This document shows, in pieces, positions 1 to 12,043 of a stretch of 64,000 nt of DNA. Origin of the DNA: Antedon mediterranea (taxonomy: Eukaryota > Echinodermata > Crinoidea > Comatulida > Antedonidae); assembly GCF_964355755.1 (NCBI RefSeq), contig NC_092671.1, forward strand, positions 39,759,304 through 39,823,303, written 5' to 3'. Both the position numbers and the translations under genes were made by a program. Positions within the stretch are counted from its first letter, which is position 1, and each line of letters opens with the position of its first letter. The notes beneath the pieces were generated by a model, which did no database searches, was not told where the DNA came from, and was given only the letters and a program-made list of their open reading frames with translations.

Positions 1-463
1 TGATAACTTAAAACATGATTACGTTAAAACAGTCTTGCAGCGCGCGCCAGCTTGGCTAATGTCTTCAATAGCGTTTTTGATTAATGTGTTGCACATACAA
101 GATTATTGCTACAAGCGACGAATCGTGATGTAAAATTCAGATTTCAAATATCGGCCGATATATTCACTCTAAAACATTACAGTAGCCTAATATATAAATC
201 TTAACAGGTACGGTATCCGATACATTAATTTCTGTTTGATAAGTGTATAGGTTACGGTATATTATATTTACGTGTTGCATTTAAACATTTAACACCAAAT
301 GGCGGGATTTAAAGTAGTTGTTTTTTTTTCTCATTTTACCGCTTCTTTCTTAGACTCGAATATCACAAATTGTTTATTTTTTATTTTATGATTTTCACTT
401 ACTGTACTTAATTGATGATTTTGACTCTTTTTTTAAAATTTAACTGTATGTTATTTTTCAAAG

Positions 464-3178
464 CTTCTAGCTTACCGCGGATGGATACGTTTGGTGGAAG
501 CAGTGACCCGTATGTAAAGTTGATGTTGGAACCATATCCTGATAGGAAAGTAAAAGTATCCACCGTTCAGGTAAGTACTGCAGACAAGCCGATATCTGCA
601 TCATAATTAACTCTATTTTTGTATCAACCATTGCTAAAAACTGAATAGTCTCACCGTGAGTGTATCTCTAATTCACTCCTAGTGGGGTGTGTACAATATT
701 CGTCCAATCTTGAATCCAACCCGAACATTGCATTAAACTTTAAAACTTAATGTTGTTGTGAAAATTAGTTTTACATAGATCATACATATACAATCCTTAA
801 CAAATCGCCATTTCTCAAAATGAATACAAATTAATGATATACTACTAGTAACTATTTTAGCAAGCGTGGTTCCCATTAGCGACGCAACGCAAGGACGTAA
901 TGCAACGCAAGTTATTTGACCAATCACACGCGATGGATTATTCGAACAGTGACTTGTCATTGGTTAACTCGCTTGCGTTGCGCGTGCGTCCTTGCGTTTT
1001 ACGTATCTAGTGGGAACCACGCTTCACACAGGGGGCCCTACCCTTGACGCGTGTCGGGTGTGAGTGGAGTGCAGTGAGTGGGGTTATTCGATAAGCATGC
1101 AGCAACAATCAGGTGTATAAATCTCTAACTTAATTCCCCTCATTTAAAAATCAATATCAATTTTTCACTACGGGTTCCAAGCGGCGAATTAAATGATAAA
1201 TTATTAAACATCAATATAATATGAACATCCATAATCTTGTTTAAAGGTTTTCAGGTTGAAGTAATGCTGCTCGAGGTAACACCACATCTTAGTTAATAGA
1301 ACTTGAACTCACATTTCGGTCAAAGTACTTGGTGACTGTATTGCCAAGACACTTATAATAACTAATTCACTTTTAAATATTGCTAGTAAACATACAAATT
1401 AATATTTGTTAATAAAATATTAATTCCTATATCTATCTGATAATACGTTTGTTTTTGTCGAATTGTTAAATTTCAATCTTTCCTTGGCCAACAATACAAT
1501 TCAAAACATCATATTAATATAAAAAATGTGTTATTCATAGAGAAGCTATAATTCAACGTCGATGGCACGTGACTACGTTGGTTGATGTAGTCCGACCAAA
1601 TTCATTTATTTATTTATTCATTTCGTAAAAATTAATTTCAAAAACAATAATTAAGAAAAAATTACAAAAGTAATTAGAATATTCAAGCAATTACGCTAGA
1701 AATGAGAAGTAATTTGGTGTAAAACTTAAGAAATGAGAGGTAATTTGGTGTAAAACTTAAGAAATGAGAGGTAATTTGGTGTAAAACTTAGGAAATGAGA
1801 AGTAATTTGGTGTAAAACTTAAGAAAAAAAAGCAACAGCTAAATGAAGAAAAAAGAAAAATTACCAAGGGCTGTTGAAATGTGACGATATTAATATGTTT
1901 TATATTCAGTATTTTTTTAAGGTAAACTTTGTAATTCTAATAATCTCTAACACGTTCATTTGCTTAATATTTATTTAGTATAGTACTTACTGTATTGATT
2001 ACTAAATGCATGTTTACTTTTAACATTGACGCAAATTCTCCATCATTGGTAAGGTATTAATATATTTCAAAATGTTCATTATGACAATTTGCAAGAAAAG
2101 GCAAACAGCGAATTAGATACAAACCTTTCTCTTAAAAAACTGGATAATATCTTTAAATGAAAAACGTAGTGACGCGTCGACGTTTTCATAATTCAGAAAT
2201 AAAAGGCCTTTGATATTCGGATGAACATATCTCCAAATTCCATTTTTATTACTTCGAAGTAAGCGCATTTAGGTGATGCCTGAATATAGCACTGCAGGCT
2301 GATATTTTTCCACGTCACAAAAAGTAAATGAAAATATGAATACGCATGCGCACTGATAATATTCAGTTATTTACATTAAATAAAGTTTATAATAGAATCA
2401 TAATGGTGAGTTTTTCAGAGTTTGGTTTATATTATTAATTATATATACAGGTATAGAGAGGAATAGTACAAAGTAAGTACTTAAGTTACTACCCCCGGCT
2501 GGAGTTTTACCCGTTTAATTAAGCACTACACACGTGTAGAGCTCAAGTTTAGTAATTTTTCTACAGAGCTATATACCACTGTTAACTAAACTAACCATTT
2601 ATTACCGTTCAAAATCTAATGTTTTGGGTTTATAATTATTGACAATTGACTAATGGCAATATTGGCTGTTTTTATTATGATATTGGATAGATGGGTTTAC
2701 AATGGCAATTTAACTCTCCCTAGTGTCCCATCGCCGCAGTGTTTCCGGTTGTATTTCAGGCATCAATTATTGAAAACACAGGTCTTCCAACGCTTAATGG
2801 CATAAAAGCCATTACAACTATCTATTTCCGAGTTGGATGTAATGAAGTACGACATTTTTATTGGATCTACAGTACTAGAGTTAATATATGCTAACTTAAC
2901 GTATTTTAGTATTAAAACACTGTGATGAACTCTATATTGTCATATAAAAAGTAAAATTTAAAAAATATTTTGATAACTAAAACGTTTCAGTAGAAGGCCT
3001 ATACCTGCTTCTTATGCCGTGTTTTCGCAGCCAAAACAAAATTATCGGTTAATTTTTAACCAATAAAGTGCGCATGATCAGTCAGTCATTACCAAACAAC
3101 CAGATCACATCGCAACAGTTTGTCCATCAAGTCAACGGTTAAAAATTATCGCATTTATCAGATATTTATCGGATTTTA

Positions 3179-3209
<31 letters not shown>

Positions 3210-6200
3210 TATGTGTTAATTTTTCTCGAGTGGAATCTGTTAAACCACGTTTTCACATGCAGTTTATCGGTTAATTTTCAATCGGTTAATTATCGGTTAA
3301 TTTCTAGACTGCGGAAACACGGCCTTATTTGGTATCGAATTCGAACCTCAATCTTGGTTGTTTGGAGGTATGACTCGAGGTTCTTGTGCGTAGAATTCTA
3401 TCTACACACATAATGTACTTATGCTTCAGGTGATAAGCGTATAATGCTTTTCGTAAAATGCAATGTGGAAAGAAATGGCTCATCGTAAAACTTTATCCTG
3501 TTTGATTATTCGGATCGTTTTGGCCAAAGGCTAAAATTCTTCTGATTGTTTTTTATTCCGAGAAAAAAAAAACAAGCAATATATATATAACACAATTTTT
3601 TTTATGAACCTTTTAATAACCCTACATTACGCATTGCGATAAATTACTATAAGACGATATTCACTAGTCTAGAGACTAGAGAGATAAAATCAATGCTAAA
3701 ATGCTGAAATGAAATGGTTAAAACTTAACAATATGTAAATCTTTGTCTACACTATCAAATTGTATTAGAACTACCATGTTTTAGCATATCACTACCTTTT
3801 TTGAGTTCATCGCACATTTTTGGTCAAACTAGTTTGGTATTGTAGACAGAGCTTAAGACTAGGGCATGACAAATGCCATAATAGAACTATATCCGAGGTG
3901 AATTTCTTTTTAAGTTCATATCAATTCCTAATTTCCATTATATTAAAATGTCCTGCCTCCTGTTTTTATGATTAAAATTAATTTTGATATAATCTTACAA
4001 AGGCGAAGTTCATAATTATAAGCCAAATTATGCATTAAGTACACCATGGGAATACCTAAGTGTGATGACCAAGGTGATGACCTTTATGAAATAACGAAGA
4101 TGATCAATGATAATTAGTGTGTTAATACATAACAAAATCAGGTAATGACAAGCATACAACGTTTAATGTATAACACTGTCAATTCAATTCCATTAATTAT
4201 AGTTTAAATTTAAAATAAGGTCAATTCGACGTTAAATCGTTTGTGTATTCCATATTCGTTTTCGATATTATAACAACCTGCACGCACTGACAATGTATAA
4301 TGTTTTATACATGTTATGATGATAGAGGCATACTTATGTATCAACAACACACTGATGTGTGTCTCCGTTAGGAAGCACCTAGTCTATACAATGACAATTA
4401 AAAATATTTTATCATTTATTCAACATCGTAAAAGCTTTGTCTGCACTATCAAACTAGTTTGACCAACAAAAATTGTGATGTGCACAAATATGGTAGTATG
4501 CCCAAATATGGTAGTGATATGACATCATTATGTCCATATATGGGCACATCACATTTTTTTTGTCACATAAAGTTTGATAGTGTACACAGAGCTGTATAAA
4601 AAATGCTAATAAGTTTAATACATTCTTATTCACCTGCGTTGTCGTTGTTTTTCTAGAAACGTTCATTGAATCCAGTATTTAACGAAACGTTCAAGTTTCC
4701 AGGAACATTTGAAGATCTGAGCAGTCAAACATTAAGACTGAAAGTGTACGACTTTGATAAGATGAAAAGGCATGACATCATAGGAGAAGTGGTGATACCA
4801 CTTGCAGACGTGGACATCTCAAGACAGGTCGAAATTTGGGCAGACTTGGAAATACCATCATTAGTAAGTACACAGACTTCTTCAACAATCTTTCTTTATG
4901 GAAGTTTTTTGTTTTACAAGACGTATCATTTAGGAAAAAGGGTTGTCTTCTAAACTGCTTGTGTTCTATTTACTTTTAGAAACAAGACGATCTTGGTGAC
5001 ATTTTGTTTTCACTGAGCTATCTTCCAACAGCTGAAAGATTAACAATTGTTGTAATAAAAGGTCGTGATCTTAAGCCAATGGATATTGATGGCAGTTCTG
5101 GTAAGTACGCACTTCGGCCTACTCATCATGATAAATAGTAACACATCTCAGAAGATGAGACCTAAGAAGGATATATACTGGAAACCAAAAAGATCAGTGA
5201 GGAAGACCCATAGACGATAACAGGATCTTTTTGTGAAGAAAAACAGGAATGAGCTTGTTTGAAGCAGACGATATTTTCAAGACCGTACCGCTTGGAGACG
5301 ATTTGTTAAAGCTATCCATAAAACCATAAAATGATGGTTTCCTCCGGTGTAATATATTATTCATGTGGCCCTTTAACAACATTAAAAACGTTGATTTTAC
5401 TTTTTACCTTTTAAAAAATGCTACTTTTTAATTTGGTAAACATTAATGAATGAATTACTTTATTTTAGATCCTTTTGTCAAAGTGTCTTTAATGAAAGGT
5501 GGCAAAAAGGTCAGAAAGAAGAAGACGACAGTGAAGCGGTCGACTTGTTCCCCGGTATGGAATGAGGCACTGGCCTTTAACATTCCTTCAGCTGAGTTGA
5601 AAACCAATTATAATTTAGAGGTATATTTACTGTTTTTTTTATTCAATATTTCACCCAGAGGCTCCTCACAAGTCACATCCTTAGTCTCTAGCAGCCTCTG
5701 CAACATATCACAATATGAGCTTAGCGCAACAGAAGTTGGAAACATATAACAACAAAAATCTAAATAGCAAATCTTTTGGCATCAACTAAATATTTCTAAA
5801 CACAATTAAATTAAATGATATTTTGCTTATTTAAAAGAGTATTTGATCCAAAGATAAAAATGCATAACAATCTAGAGTTGACTACAATCTCTTGTTTCTG
5901 AATTAACTATAATTATTATCATCTAAAGTTTACATTATTATGTGTATACTGTAACACACAAGTCGTGCCATGGAGAAAATTGATTATTGTGTGGTGGAGT
6001 CAAAGAAATTAATTTACGTCCTAATTTATTGTCATTAGAAATGCTCCCAGTACTATTCCATAAAGGATAAACCAGTGGCATTTACACTAACGAAACACAA
6101 GAATAATTACGTCTTATGGAAAATGAATTGACTAAATACTTTTTTTCAGATACAAGTGATAGATTATGATTTGGTAGGAAAGAATGACATAGTGGGTTAC

Positions 6201-6311
6201 GTAAAAGTAGGACCTGATTGTGAAGACGTCCTTGGAAAACAACATTGGAATGAGATGGTGCAGTCGGTGAGGAGACCCGTTGAATATTGGCACCCACTAC
6301 AAGATAGATGA
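464..6311 (+). CDS. Synaptotagmin-family protein, C-terminal part (C2A end and full C2B), 5' end outside window
   Basis: Five exons read through in one frame: 464-570, 4657-4863, 4980-5100, 5469-5620, 6150-6311. Each is bounded by AG/GT; donors are GTAAGT except GTATAT after exon 4. The first two exons give most of a C2A domain ([29 protein letters not shown]). The last three give a C2B domain ([41 protein letters not shown], ending EYWHPLQDR). The aspartates that bind calcium in loops 1 and 3 are present in both C2 domains, so calcium-dependent phospholipid binding is predicted. The family places proteins on secretory vesicles or plasma membrane, where they regulate SNARE-driven exocytosis. 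The transmembrane N-terminus and the start of C2A must lie upstream of base 1. The 4-kb intron 571-4656 holds several MITEs. I cannot assign the subtype; the family call is firm. Confidence 0.92.
862..1024. mobile_element. Fold-back MITE, family C
   Basis: The ends form an inverted repeat: AAGCGTGGTTCCCA on the left and TGGGAACCACGCTT on the right. The arms continue with CGCAACGCAAGGACG against CGTCCTTGCG. It lies in the large synaptotagmin intron. A second full copy is at 58941-59080 and shorter related pieces lie near 25127 and 56268. No open frame is present, so it is a non-autonomous element. Confidence 0.7.
1700..1824. repeat. 31-bp tandem repeat, 4 copies
   Basis: Units begin AATGAGAGGTAATTTGGTG at about 1701, 1732, 1763 and 1794. 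The copies differ at only one or two bases. It lies within the synaptotagmin intron; nothing suggests coding. Confidence 0.85.
3013..3329. mobile_element. MITE family B, terminal repeat GCCGTGTTT..AAACACGGC
   Basis: The left end reads GCCGTGTTTTCGCAGCC and the right end GACTGCGGAAACACGGC, an imperfect inverted repeat. The interior is rich in ATCGGTTAATT words. The flanks both read CTTAT, a possible target duplication. A second, larger copy is at 35597-35943. An ATA microsatellite at 3180-3209 lies inside this copy. Synaptotagmin intron. Confidence 0.65.
3736..3855. mobile_element. MITE family A, decayed copy 1
   Basis: The ends CTTTGTCTACACTATCAAA and TATTGTAGACAGAGCTTA are recognisable as family A termini, but the interior is diverged and the 21-bp units are nearly gone. 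See the copy at 60120 for the full description of the family. Confidence 0.7.
4429..4596. mobile_element. MITE family A, copy 2
   Basis: Two CCAAATATGG units and a CCATATATGG box lie between diverged termini, about 60 bp upstream of the acceptor of a synaptotagmin exon at 4657. The branch point and pyrimidine tract of that exon lie just outside the element. Confidence 0.85.
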
Positions 6312-6976
6312 ACAATATCAACAGTATTTAAAAAACAACAACTTTGATTATCAAATCAACACGTATCGACAAACCAAAAGAATGTTTTTATGAAAGATTT
6401 AAAAGCTATCTTGTTGACATGGTACTGTAGTATGAATAGTTTGAGTGGGGATAGTCTGTCAGTATGTTCCAGACCACAAAATATTGCATTTTAGTACTTT
6501 AACTGTATTCAACAATACTGTAGTTGCAATGCAATACTGTGGACGGATAGGGATTTATAGTATTTACGTTTTGCATGCTTTGCAGGTGGACAGTCGATAC
6601 AATAACCAAGACATGGCTTAGCTGCTGTAGGCTTCAATCAGTACTGTACTGTGAACGCTAATATACCACATTGTGTACATATTTCGATATTATACGATTG
6701 TAAAATACATGTACTTTAACATTAATTATATGTTCTGTACTTACTATTTCATTTAAGTCGTAGCTCGCAGTTCCTTATTGTGTCTCACATCTATCTTGAA
6801 AAGGTATTGAAGATTTAGACTCTCCGCATGGGTTTCGTGGGTTTATTACGTTTATAAACTGTCCTGTCTAGTCCAGTCGTCAATGGTTCAAAATACAACT
6901 TCTAGTTTCATTTTTCGTTTTTACCAACAAACAATACAAAATGACAACAATGAAAATATACTTTTAAAAGACAGTG
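6312..6976. other. 3' flank of the synaptotagmin gene, no gene seen
   Basis: AT-rich sequence presumably containing the 3' UTR. I see no convincing AATAAA signal, no open frame with protein character and no repeat of note. Confidence 0.5.
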
Positions 6977-7049
6977 CGCCCAATGTGGGGCTCGAACCCA
7001 CGACCCTGAGATTAAGAGTCTCATGCTCTACCGACTGAGCTAACCGGGC
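6977..7049 (-). tRNA. tRNA-Lys(CTT), copy 1
   Basis: The 73-nt cloverleaf starts GCCCGGTTAGCTCAGTCGG on the minus strand. It has anticodon CTT at 7016-7014, a GTTCGAGCC T-loop (B box) and a TAGCTCAGTCGG A box. The acceptor stem pairs fully, counting G-U pairs. An A-rich stretch on the plus strand just below 6970 gives a T-run terminator. Unit period is 145 bp. Apparent protein frames across this locus are only reverse reads of tRNA. Confidence 0.95.
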
Positions 7050-7121
7050 TTTGTTGAAGAGTGACGAAATTGGGCGATCTTGTGTCTTATTATAAAGAAA
7101 TACAAAATTAAAGAGTGATAG

Positions 7122-7194
7122 CGCCTTATGTGGGGCTCGAATCCACGAGCCTGAGATTAAGAGTCTCATGCTCTACCGACTGAGCTAATCGGGC
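7122..7194 (-). pseudogene. tRNA-Lys(CTT), copy 2, probable pseudogene
   Basis: The anticodon arm and CTT anticodon are kept, but substitutions break two acceptor-stem pairs (positions 4-69 and 5-68) and one T-stem pair. There is also a G-to-C change in the variable region. The other units lack these changes, so this copy is probably non-functional or weakly expressed. Confidence 0.75.
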
Positions 7195-7266
7195 TTTGTT
7201 GAAGAGTGACGAAATTGGGCGATCTTGTGTCTTATTATAAAGAAATACAAAATTAAAAAGTGATAG

Positions 7267-7339
7267 CGCCCAATGTGGGGCTCGAACCCACGACCCTGAG
7301 ATTAAGAGTCTCATGCTCTACCGACTGAGCTAACCGGGC
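7267..7339 (-). tRNA. tRNA-Lys(CTT), copy 3
   Basis: Identical over its 73 nt to copy 1. The spacer to the next unit is about 72 bp and nearly the same as the other spacers, so the whole 145-bp unit was duplicated. Confidence 0.95.
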
Positions 7340-7411
7340 TTTGTTGAAGAGTGACGAAATTGGGCGATCTTGTGTCTTATTATAAAGAAATACAAAATTA
7401 AAAAGTGATAG

Positions 7412-7484
7412 CGCCCAATGTGGGGCTCGAACCCACGACCCTGAGATTAAGAGTCTCATGCTCTACCGACTGAGCTAACCGGGC
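7412..7484 (-). tRNA. tRNA-Lys(CTT), copy 4
   Basis: Identical mature sequence to copy 1. The spacer on its 5' side (7485-7560) differs from the others, giving a 149-bp step to copy 5. Confidence 0.95.
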
Positions 7485-7560
7485 ATTGTTAAAGGGTGAC
7501 GAAATTAGGCGAAATTCCGTCTAATTATTATAAAGAAAAACATATTTTAAATAGAATATT

Positions 7561-7633
7561 CGCCCAATGTGGGGCTCGAACCCACGACCCTGAGATTAAG
7601 AGTCTCATGCTCTACCGACTGAGCTAACCGGGC
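7561..7633 (-). tRNA. tRNA-Lys(CTT), copy 5
   Basis: Identical mature sequence to copy 1, with its own T-run downstream on the minus strand. Confidence 0.95.
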
Positions 7634-7705
7634 TTTGTTGATGAGTGACGAAATTGGGCGATCTTGTGTCTTATTATAAATAAATACAAAATTAAATATT
7701 GATAG

Positions 7706-7767
7706 CGCCCAATGTGGGGCTCGAACCCACGACCCTGAGATTAAGAGTCTCATGCTCTACCGACTGA
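7706..7767 (-). pseudogene. tRNA-Lys(CTT), copy 6, truncated at its 5' end
   Basis: The match stops after 62 nt, inside the D arm. The first 11 nt of the tRNA (5' acceptor strand and start of the D stem) are replaced by unrelated sequence. This marks the edge of the array and cannot fold into a tRNA. Confidence 0.9.
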
Positions 7768-8831
7768 CGTAGGTCAACACATAATTCTCTATATAAGGTG
7801 ACTTGTTTGTTCACAGCCGACATTAAGTTGGTCTACATATTTAACTGAGTCCTTATTTTATTGTAAAGTTATAAATGGATTAATATATTAGACTAAGAAA
7901 ACTACTGTATATTGTCGATAATTATTATCGTGTCATCCAGAATTTAAACATAGATTTTCTATGAAGTTTTCATTTATATGTTTTATGTCAACCTATGGAA
8001 AGTGTCATGAAGAGTGTTTTTGTGTCTAATAAATAAATAATTACAAAAGATAGACGCAAACTTTTGTAGATAATTTTTTTTGTGACGAGTTGAATAATTG
8101 TCAGTATCTGTTGTTGGCGACAAACATGTGTTGTCGATATTAAGTCTTGCTTTGATATCGTAGACAATAGAAAACTTTATTGGTCATTTACGTCAAAATT
8201 GTCTTCCTCGGTAAGATAAGAAATAACACACATATATTTAAAATAACACATTACTTAGATGTATCTACTGTGGGCGGTTACTGCCGCCCCATACATTATA
8301 TATTATATTTTAAAATAATGATGTTTATATATAACATTTTACTACCAATTAGTAAATTATGATATATTTGTATATTAAACGTGTTTTTTTTTAAATAAAA
8401 GTTGTTGGTGTTGCATTTTTTTTGTAGCGCTGTGTCAAAGTTGCAAAATAATGGTTCTCATTGGACCGTAAAACATCAACTAGTGACGAAGTTTACATCA
8501 AATAAAGCAAATCATGAATGTTTATAATATCCAGTGTAAAAATACTATGAAACGCGTTTGGTGCAATAATAAGAGCTGCTGATACAATTTGTAATGATGA
8601 TCATGTGGTGATGTACCTATCATTGAAAAAAATATCAACAAACTTTAAAATATTTAGTGGCAAAAAAGATTTGTTTTAAAATTTATTCTAGCTACATTAA
8701 AAAAATTCTAATAATTTAAAACCACCATTTACATTTCTGCATAACCATTCTTATAATTCAGGAAGTCTATCCCTTGGTATTATTTGTATAATAGCCCTGA
8801 TAAAACAAAAAACCTAAATATGTAATTAACT
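7768..8831. other. AT-rich spacer, no gene seen
   Basis: Between the tRNA array and the sulfotransferase 3' end I see only short chance frames and low-complexity A/T runs. Confidence 0.5.
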
Positions 8832-8986
8832 TAAGCTTTGTCTACACTATTAAACTTTATGCGACAAAAATGAGATGTGCCCATATATGGACATGATGGC
8901 ATATATCACTACCATATTTAGGCATATTACTACCATATTTAGGCACATCACAGTTTTTTTGTGATATTGTTGTAGATAGAGCTTTA
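8832..8986. mobile_element. MITE family A, copy 3
   Basis: Both termini are present (AAGCTTTGTCTACACTAT and GTAGATAGAGCTTTA). Inner units are of the ACCATATTTAGG type, so the CArg match is degraded. It ends 6 bp from the sulfotransferase stop codon and so probably lies in the 3' UTR. Confidence 0.85.
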
Positions 8987-8991
8987 TAACA

Positions 8992-11005
8992 CTATACAGA
9001 AAGCAACAATTCATCAAAATCTACCTGATCATTCGGAATTTTATACCCAAACAATAAGAAATCTTCTCTGTATAAATTGACCAACCTACGAAATAAATCT
9101 TCAGGGAGTTTTTGATAGTATCTTTTTAACAAAATTGACTCTGAGCTTTTCCTTTGCTGTCCTTTGTTGTAAGTAACAACTTTATCAAACCCTAAATGTG
9201 AGTATAAATAAGGAATATCACGATCCACTGTCTCTAACCGACCAATGAAGTCATAATCAAGTTCACACGGGCGCCCTCTATAAACGATCGGTATCCAATG
9301 TCGATCAATAGTTTCTGTTTTATTAACGTCCATGTCCAGTAAAAACATAACGAATTCATTAAATGTGATTTCTGACGCTTTTTTTAGTTCGTTTGCACTA
9401 TATATGTTCCGATATCGTTGTATAATAACCTGGCCCACGTCTGTATATTCCGGTACTGTTTTACCTTCGAATTTATCGCGATATCCAGATACGACGCGAG
9501 TTAATGGATTTCGAACGAATAAAATGTTATAATATTCCATTAAGCGTTTCTTCACTTCATACTTATCTTTCACTAGCGATAAATACTCGCCTTCTACGGT
9601 TGCTTTTGTTCTGCCGCGTAGTCGACTGAAAAGGATTCGCCAATTCTTGGAGCCGATCTTATGTATAATACTAACGGTAAACTTAAACTCGTCACTCCAG
9701 TACACAGTGTCCATACTCACTTTATGGTTGACGGCATTGTTTAAGTCTTCCGTATTGTTCAAATCTAATTTTCTAATTCCTACATTACGGCACCCATTTC
9801 TCAGTTTTAAATGTCGGAATTTCTGGATTTCGTCTATTGTTAGTTTATCTCTGTTTTTAGGATTCTATAAAAGAAAAGAGATTTGGAAAACAATACTATT
9901 AATTATATGCGGCTGGATAAAAATAAAAAAAAAAACGATATATGATCTTATTAAGGACAAATATAAAATACAGTAAATGTATACATTGTGTAAAAAATCG
10001 ATAACATTATTATAGCCCTTATAATAGCAATATAAAAAGTTATTGCGCAAGATACTATTGTTTGTTTTCATGGCGAAATCAATATTTTGAAAGTTACGGA
10101 TATTTATTTTTTTTAAATTGAACCGTTGAGTTTCTCGACGTTTCAACCAAATATACTTTGATCATCCTTTCAGGAGTGAGATATAGATATTATAAAGCTA
10201 TGTTTACACTATCAAATTTTATGTGACAAAAAAGTGTGATGTGACCATATATGGTAGTGATATACCCAAATATGGTAGTGATATGACATCATTAACTATT
10301 GTAACTGTTATGTGTTATGTCATTTATTCATCCCTTCTTTCTTTTCGCTGCCCTTTTGTTATGTGCAGTGATCAAGTTTAATAAATAAATTATGTCAATA
10401 TTTGGGCACATCACATTGTTTTGTCACATAAACTTTGATAGTGTAGACAGAGCTTTATAGGCCAACAGAATAGAATGGCCTAAGATGTTACGGTTCTGAC
10501 GCCATTATTGAATTCGTGTCCAAATTATATTCACGATACTGAGTAAAATATTATTTGGATTGTTACATACGTCATCCATGCCTCTAATCGTATTCTTCTT
10601 CTGCACGATCCTCTCCCTGTTGTTGGCTTCTACTACATCTCGTTTACCAATATCACTCAACTGAAATTTATTTTCACACTGTGCAAGTTGAACACCTTAA
10701 CATTGAACAAATAATGCATTAGCCATTACATTAGAATGGATGCATCCAATGAATTTCATTTTTATGCGAAAATGAATAACAGATATTACTTTCGAGTTAA
10801 AATCAAGATGAGCCATTTGATGAACAGGCAAACTGCCTAATACCGAGACATGTTTCGAGAATACTATTCTCATCATCAGAAATATTACTAAATTAGTTAT
10901 ACAGTACTTACGTGATTCGTTTATTATGTATAATAGAATTACTATTACAACGAGATAGAAAATATTTTGAAATGTTAGCCGCCGACGTCTTTGAAAGATC
11001 TTCAT
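8992..11005 (-). CDS. Carbohydrate sulfotransferase (CHST8-14/HNK-1 type), 4 exons
   Basis: Proposed exons on the minus strand: 11005-10912, 10836-10790, 10678 or 10660 to 10571, and 9864-8992. Phases agree throughout and give 367-373 residues, the usual length of the family. Exon 1 encodes a basic stretch (QRRRRL) then about 20 hydrophobic residues, a type II Golgi signal anchor. Exon 4 carries the catalytic domain: HKIGSKNW is the probable 5'-phosphosulfate loop (usual Cys replaced by Ser) and FVRNPLTRVVSGYRDKF the 3'-phosphate-binding motif. FNEFVMFL, DRHWIP, DYDFIGRLE and DFLLFGY are typical later motifs. The enzyme should move sulfate from PAPS to a glycan in the Golgi lumen; the acceptor sugar cannot be read from sequence. 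Exon 4 is certain, exon 1 is good, exon 2 is tentative because its donor is GTAATA, and the exon 3 acceptor is ambiguous. Confidence 0.85.
10193..10457. mobile_element. MITE family A, copy 4, with internal insertion
   Basis: Family termini flank two CArg-type units. About 100 bp of unrelated T/C-rich sequence is inserted near 10292-10390 within the element. It lies in an intron of the sulfotransferase gene. Confidence 0.8.
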
Positions 11006-12041
11006 AACTCGACGCGTGACCTTCTTCAGCGCTGATGATGCCAATAGTGCTGGTCTGCAGCGGCGAGGCAATTATCATTAATTGGTTCCAATCGATAATA
11101 AAAATTGTCGTTCGACCAAATAAATTATGAGCATACGCCTGGTATGATTTTTTGCTATTGTCCCGTTGTATAGGCCTAGAGGTCGTAAACATCACATAAC
11201 TCAGATTGACTCAACCATGAGATAACTATGATTTGGTTGGGAAGGGGATTTGTTTCGATACGTTGAATAATTCATTGTTGGTGTTCATCTCATCTATACA
11301 AATCGCGCTGTGACCTTCGATTGGTATTAAGATTCAATGGAGAAACTAAGAAGGCCGCTACAGGCTTCCGTCGAATTTAAGTTTAAACGTCGCCCTCTAC
11401 AGATTAAAAACAAACCAAAACAAACGCATCATCAGATTCACAAAATAAATAGCGGCGGCAGGTGTTTGAAATGTTTTACAAAAATTAACCTGGCTTAGAA
11501 CTTGTGTAGAGGTTTGTTATTGCATAATTCTCATAATTAATTGTAAATACTCTATGTTGCTGTTATTTTATTGGCGTAAAAAATAACAGCCTCTAGCATG
11601 AACAGGGTTCGCCCGAAATAGTTAGGTCTAGGCCCGAATAATATTAATTAGTCGGGCAAACAATCAGTGGCATATGGTGGTGGGACGCGGCTGCCTCTCT
11701 GGGTGGGTCTCGGGCCTAGCCTAGAAAATATATAGTGATTTATTACTATTATATCCTAGGAGCTAGAACATTATTTCTACTGATATGATGTAGATCGAGC
11801 TGTGCTTTATCCATTTTATGGCTTAATAATTCAATCATCCATTACTCAGGCCTAGGCCCTATCAGACAGTAGTGTAGAGTGTAGTTTATCAATGGAATGG
11901 TTATTATTATTAATTAATACTGTATTTTTGTATTACTTTGTCTTGTGGAAAACCAGCTGCACATTACATTTACATGCGTGTGGCAATATTATTTGGGCTC
12001 AATCCATGTTTTGTTTACTCTACTCTAATTTATATTTTCAG
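11006..12041. promoter_or_regulatory. Shared upstream region of the sulfotransferase and CCDC34 genes
   Basis: The two start codons lie 1.04 kb apart and point away from each other. An acceptor (TTTTCAG) directly before the CCDC34 start at 12044 implies an upstream untranslated exon here. No TATA box is convincing. The bidirectional role is inferred only from arrangement. Confidence 0.35.
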
Positions 12042-12043
12042 AG

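Noticed and set aside
6921-7753. Overlapping minus-strand frames with repeated RLAQSVEHETLNLRVVGSSPT
   Set aside because: These are translations of tRNA-Lys genes. This peptide is a well-known artefact of tRNA loci and not a protein.
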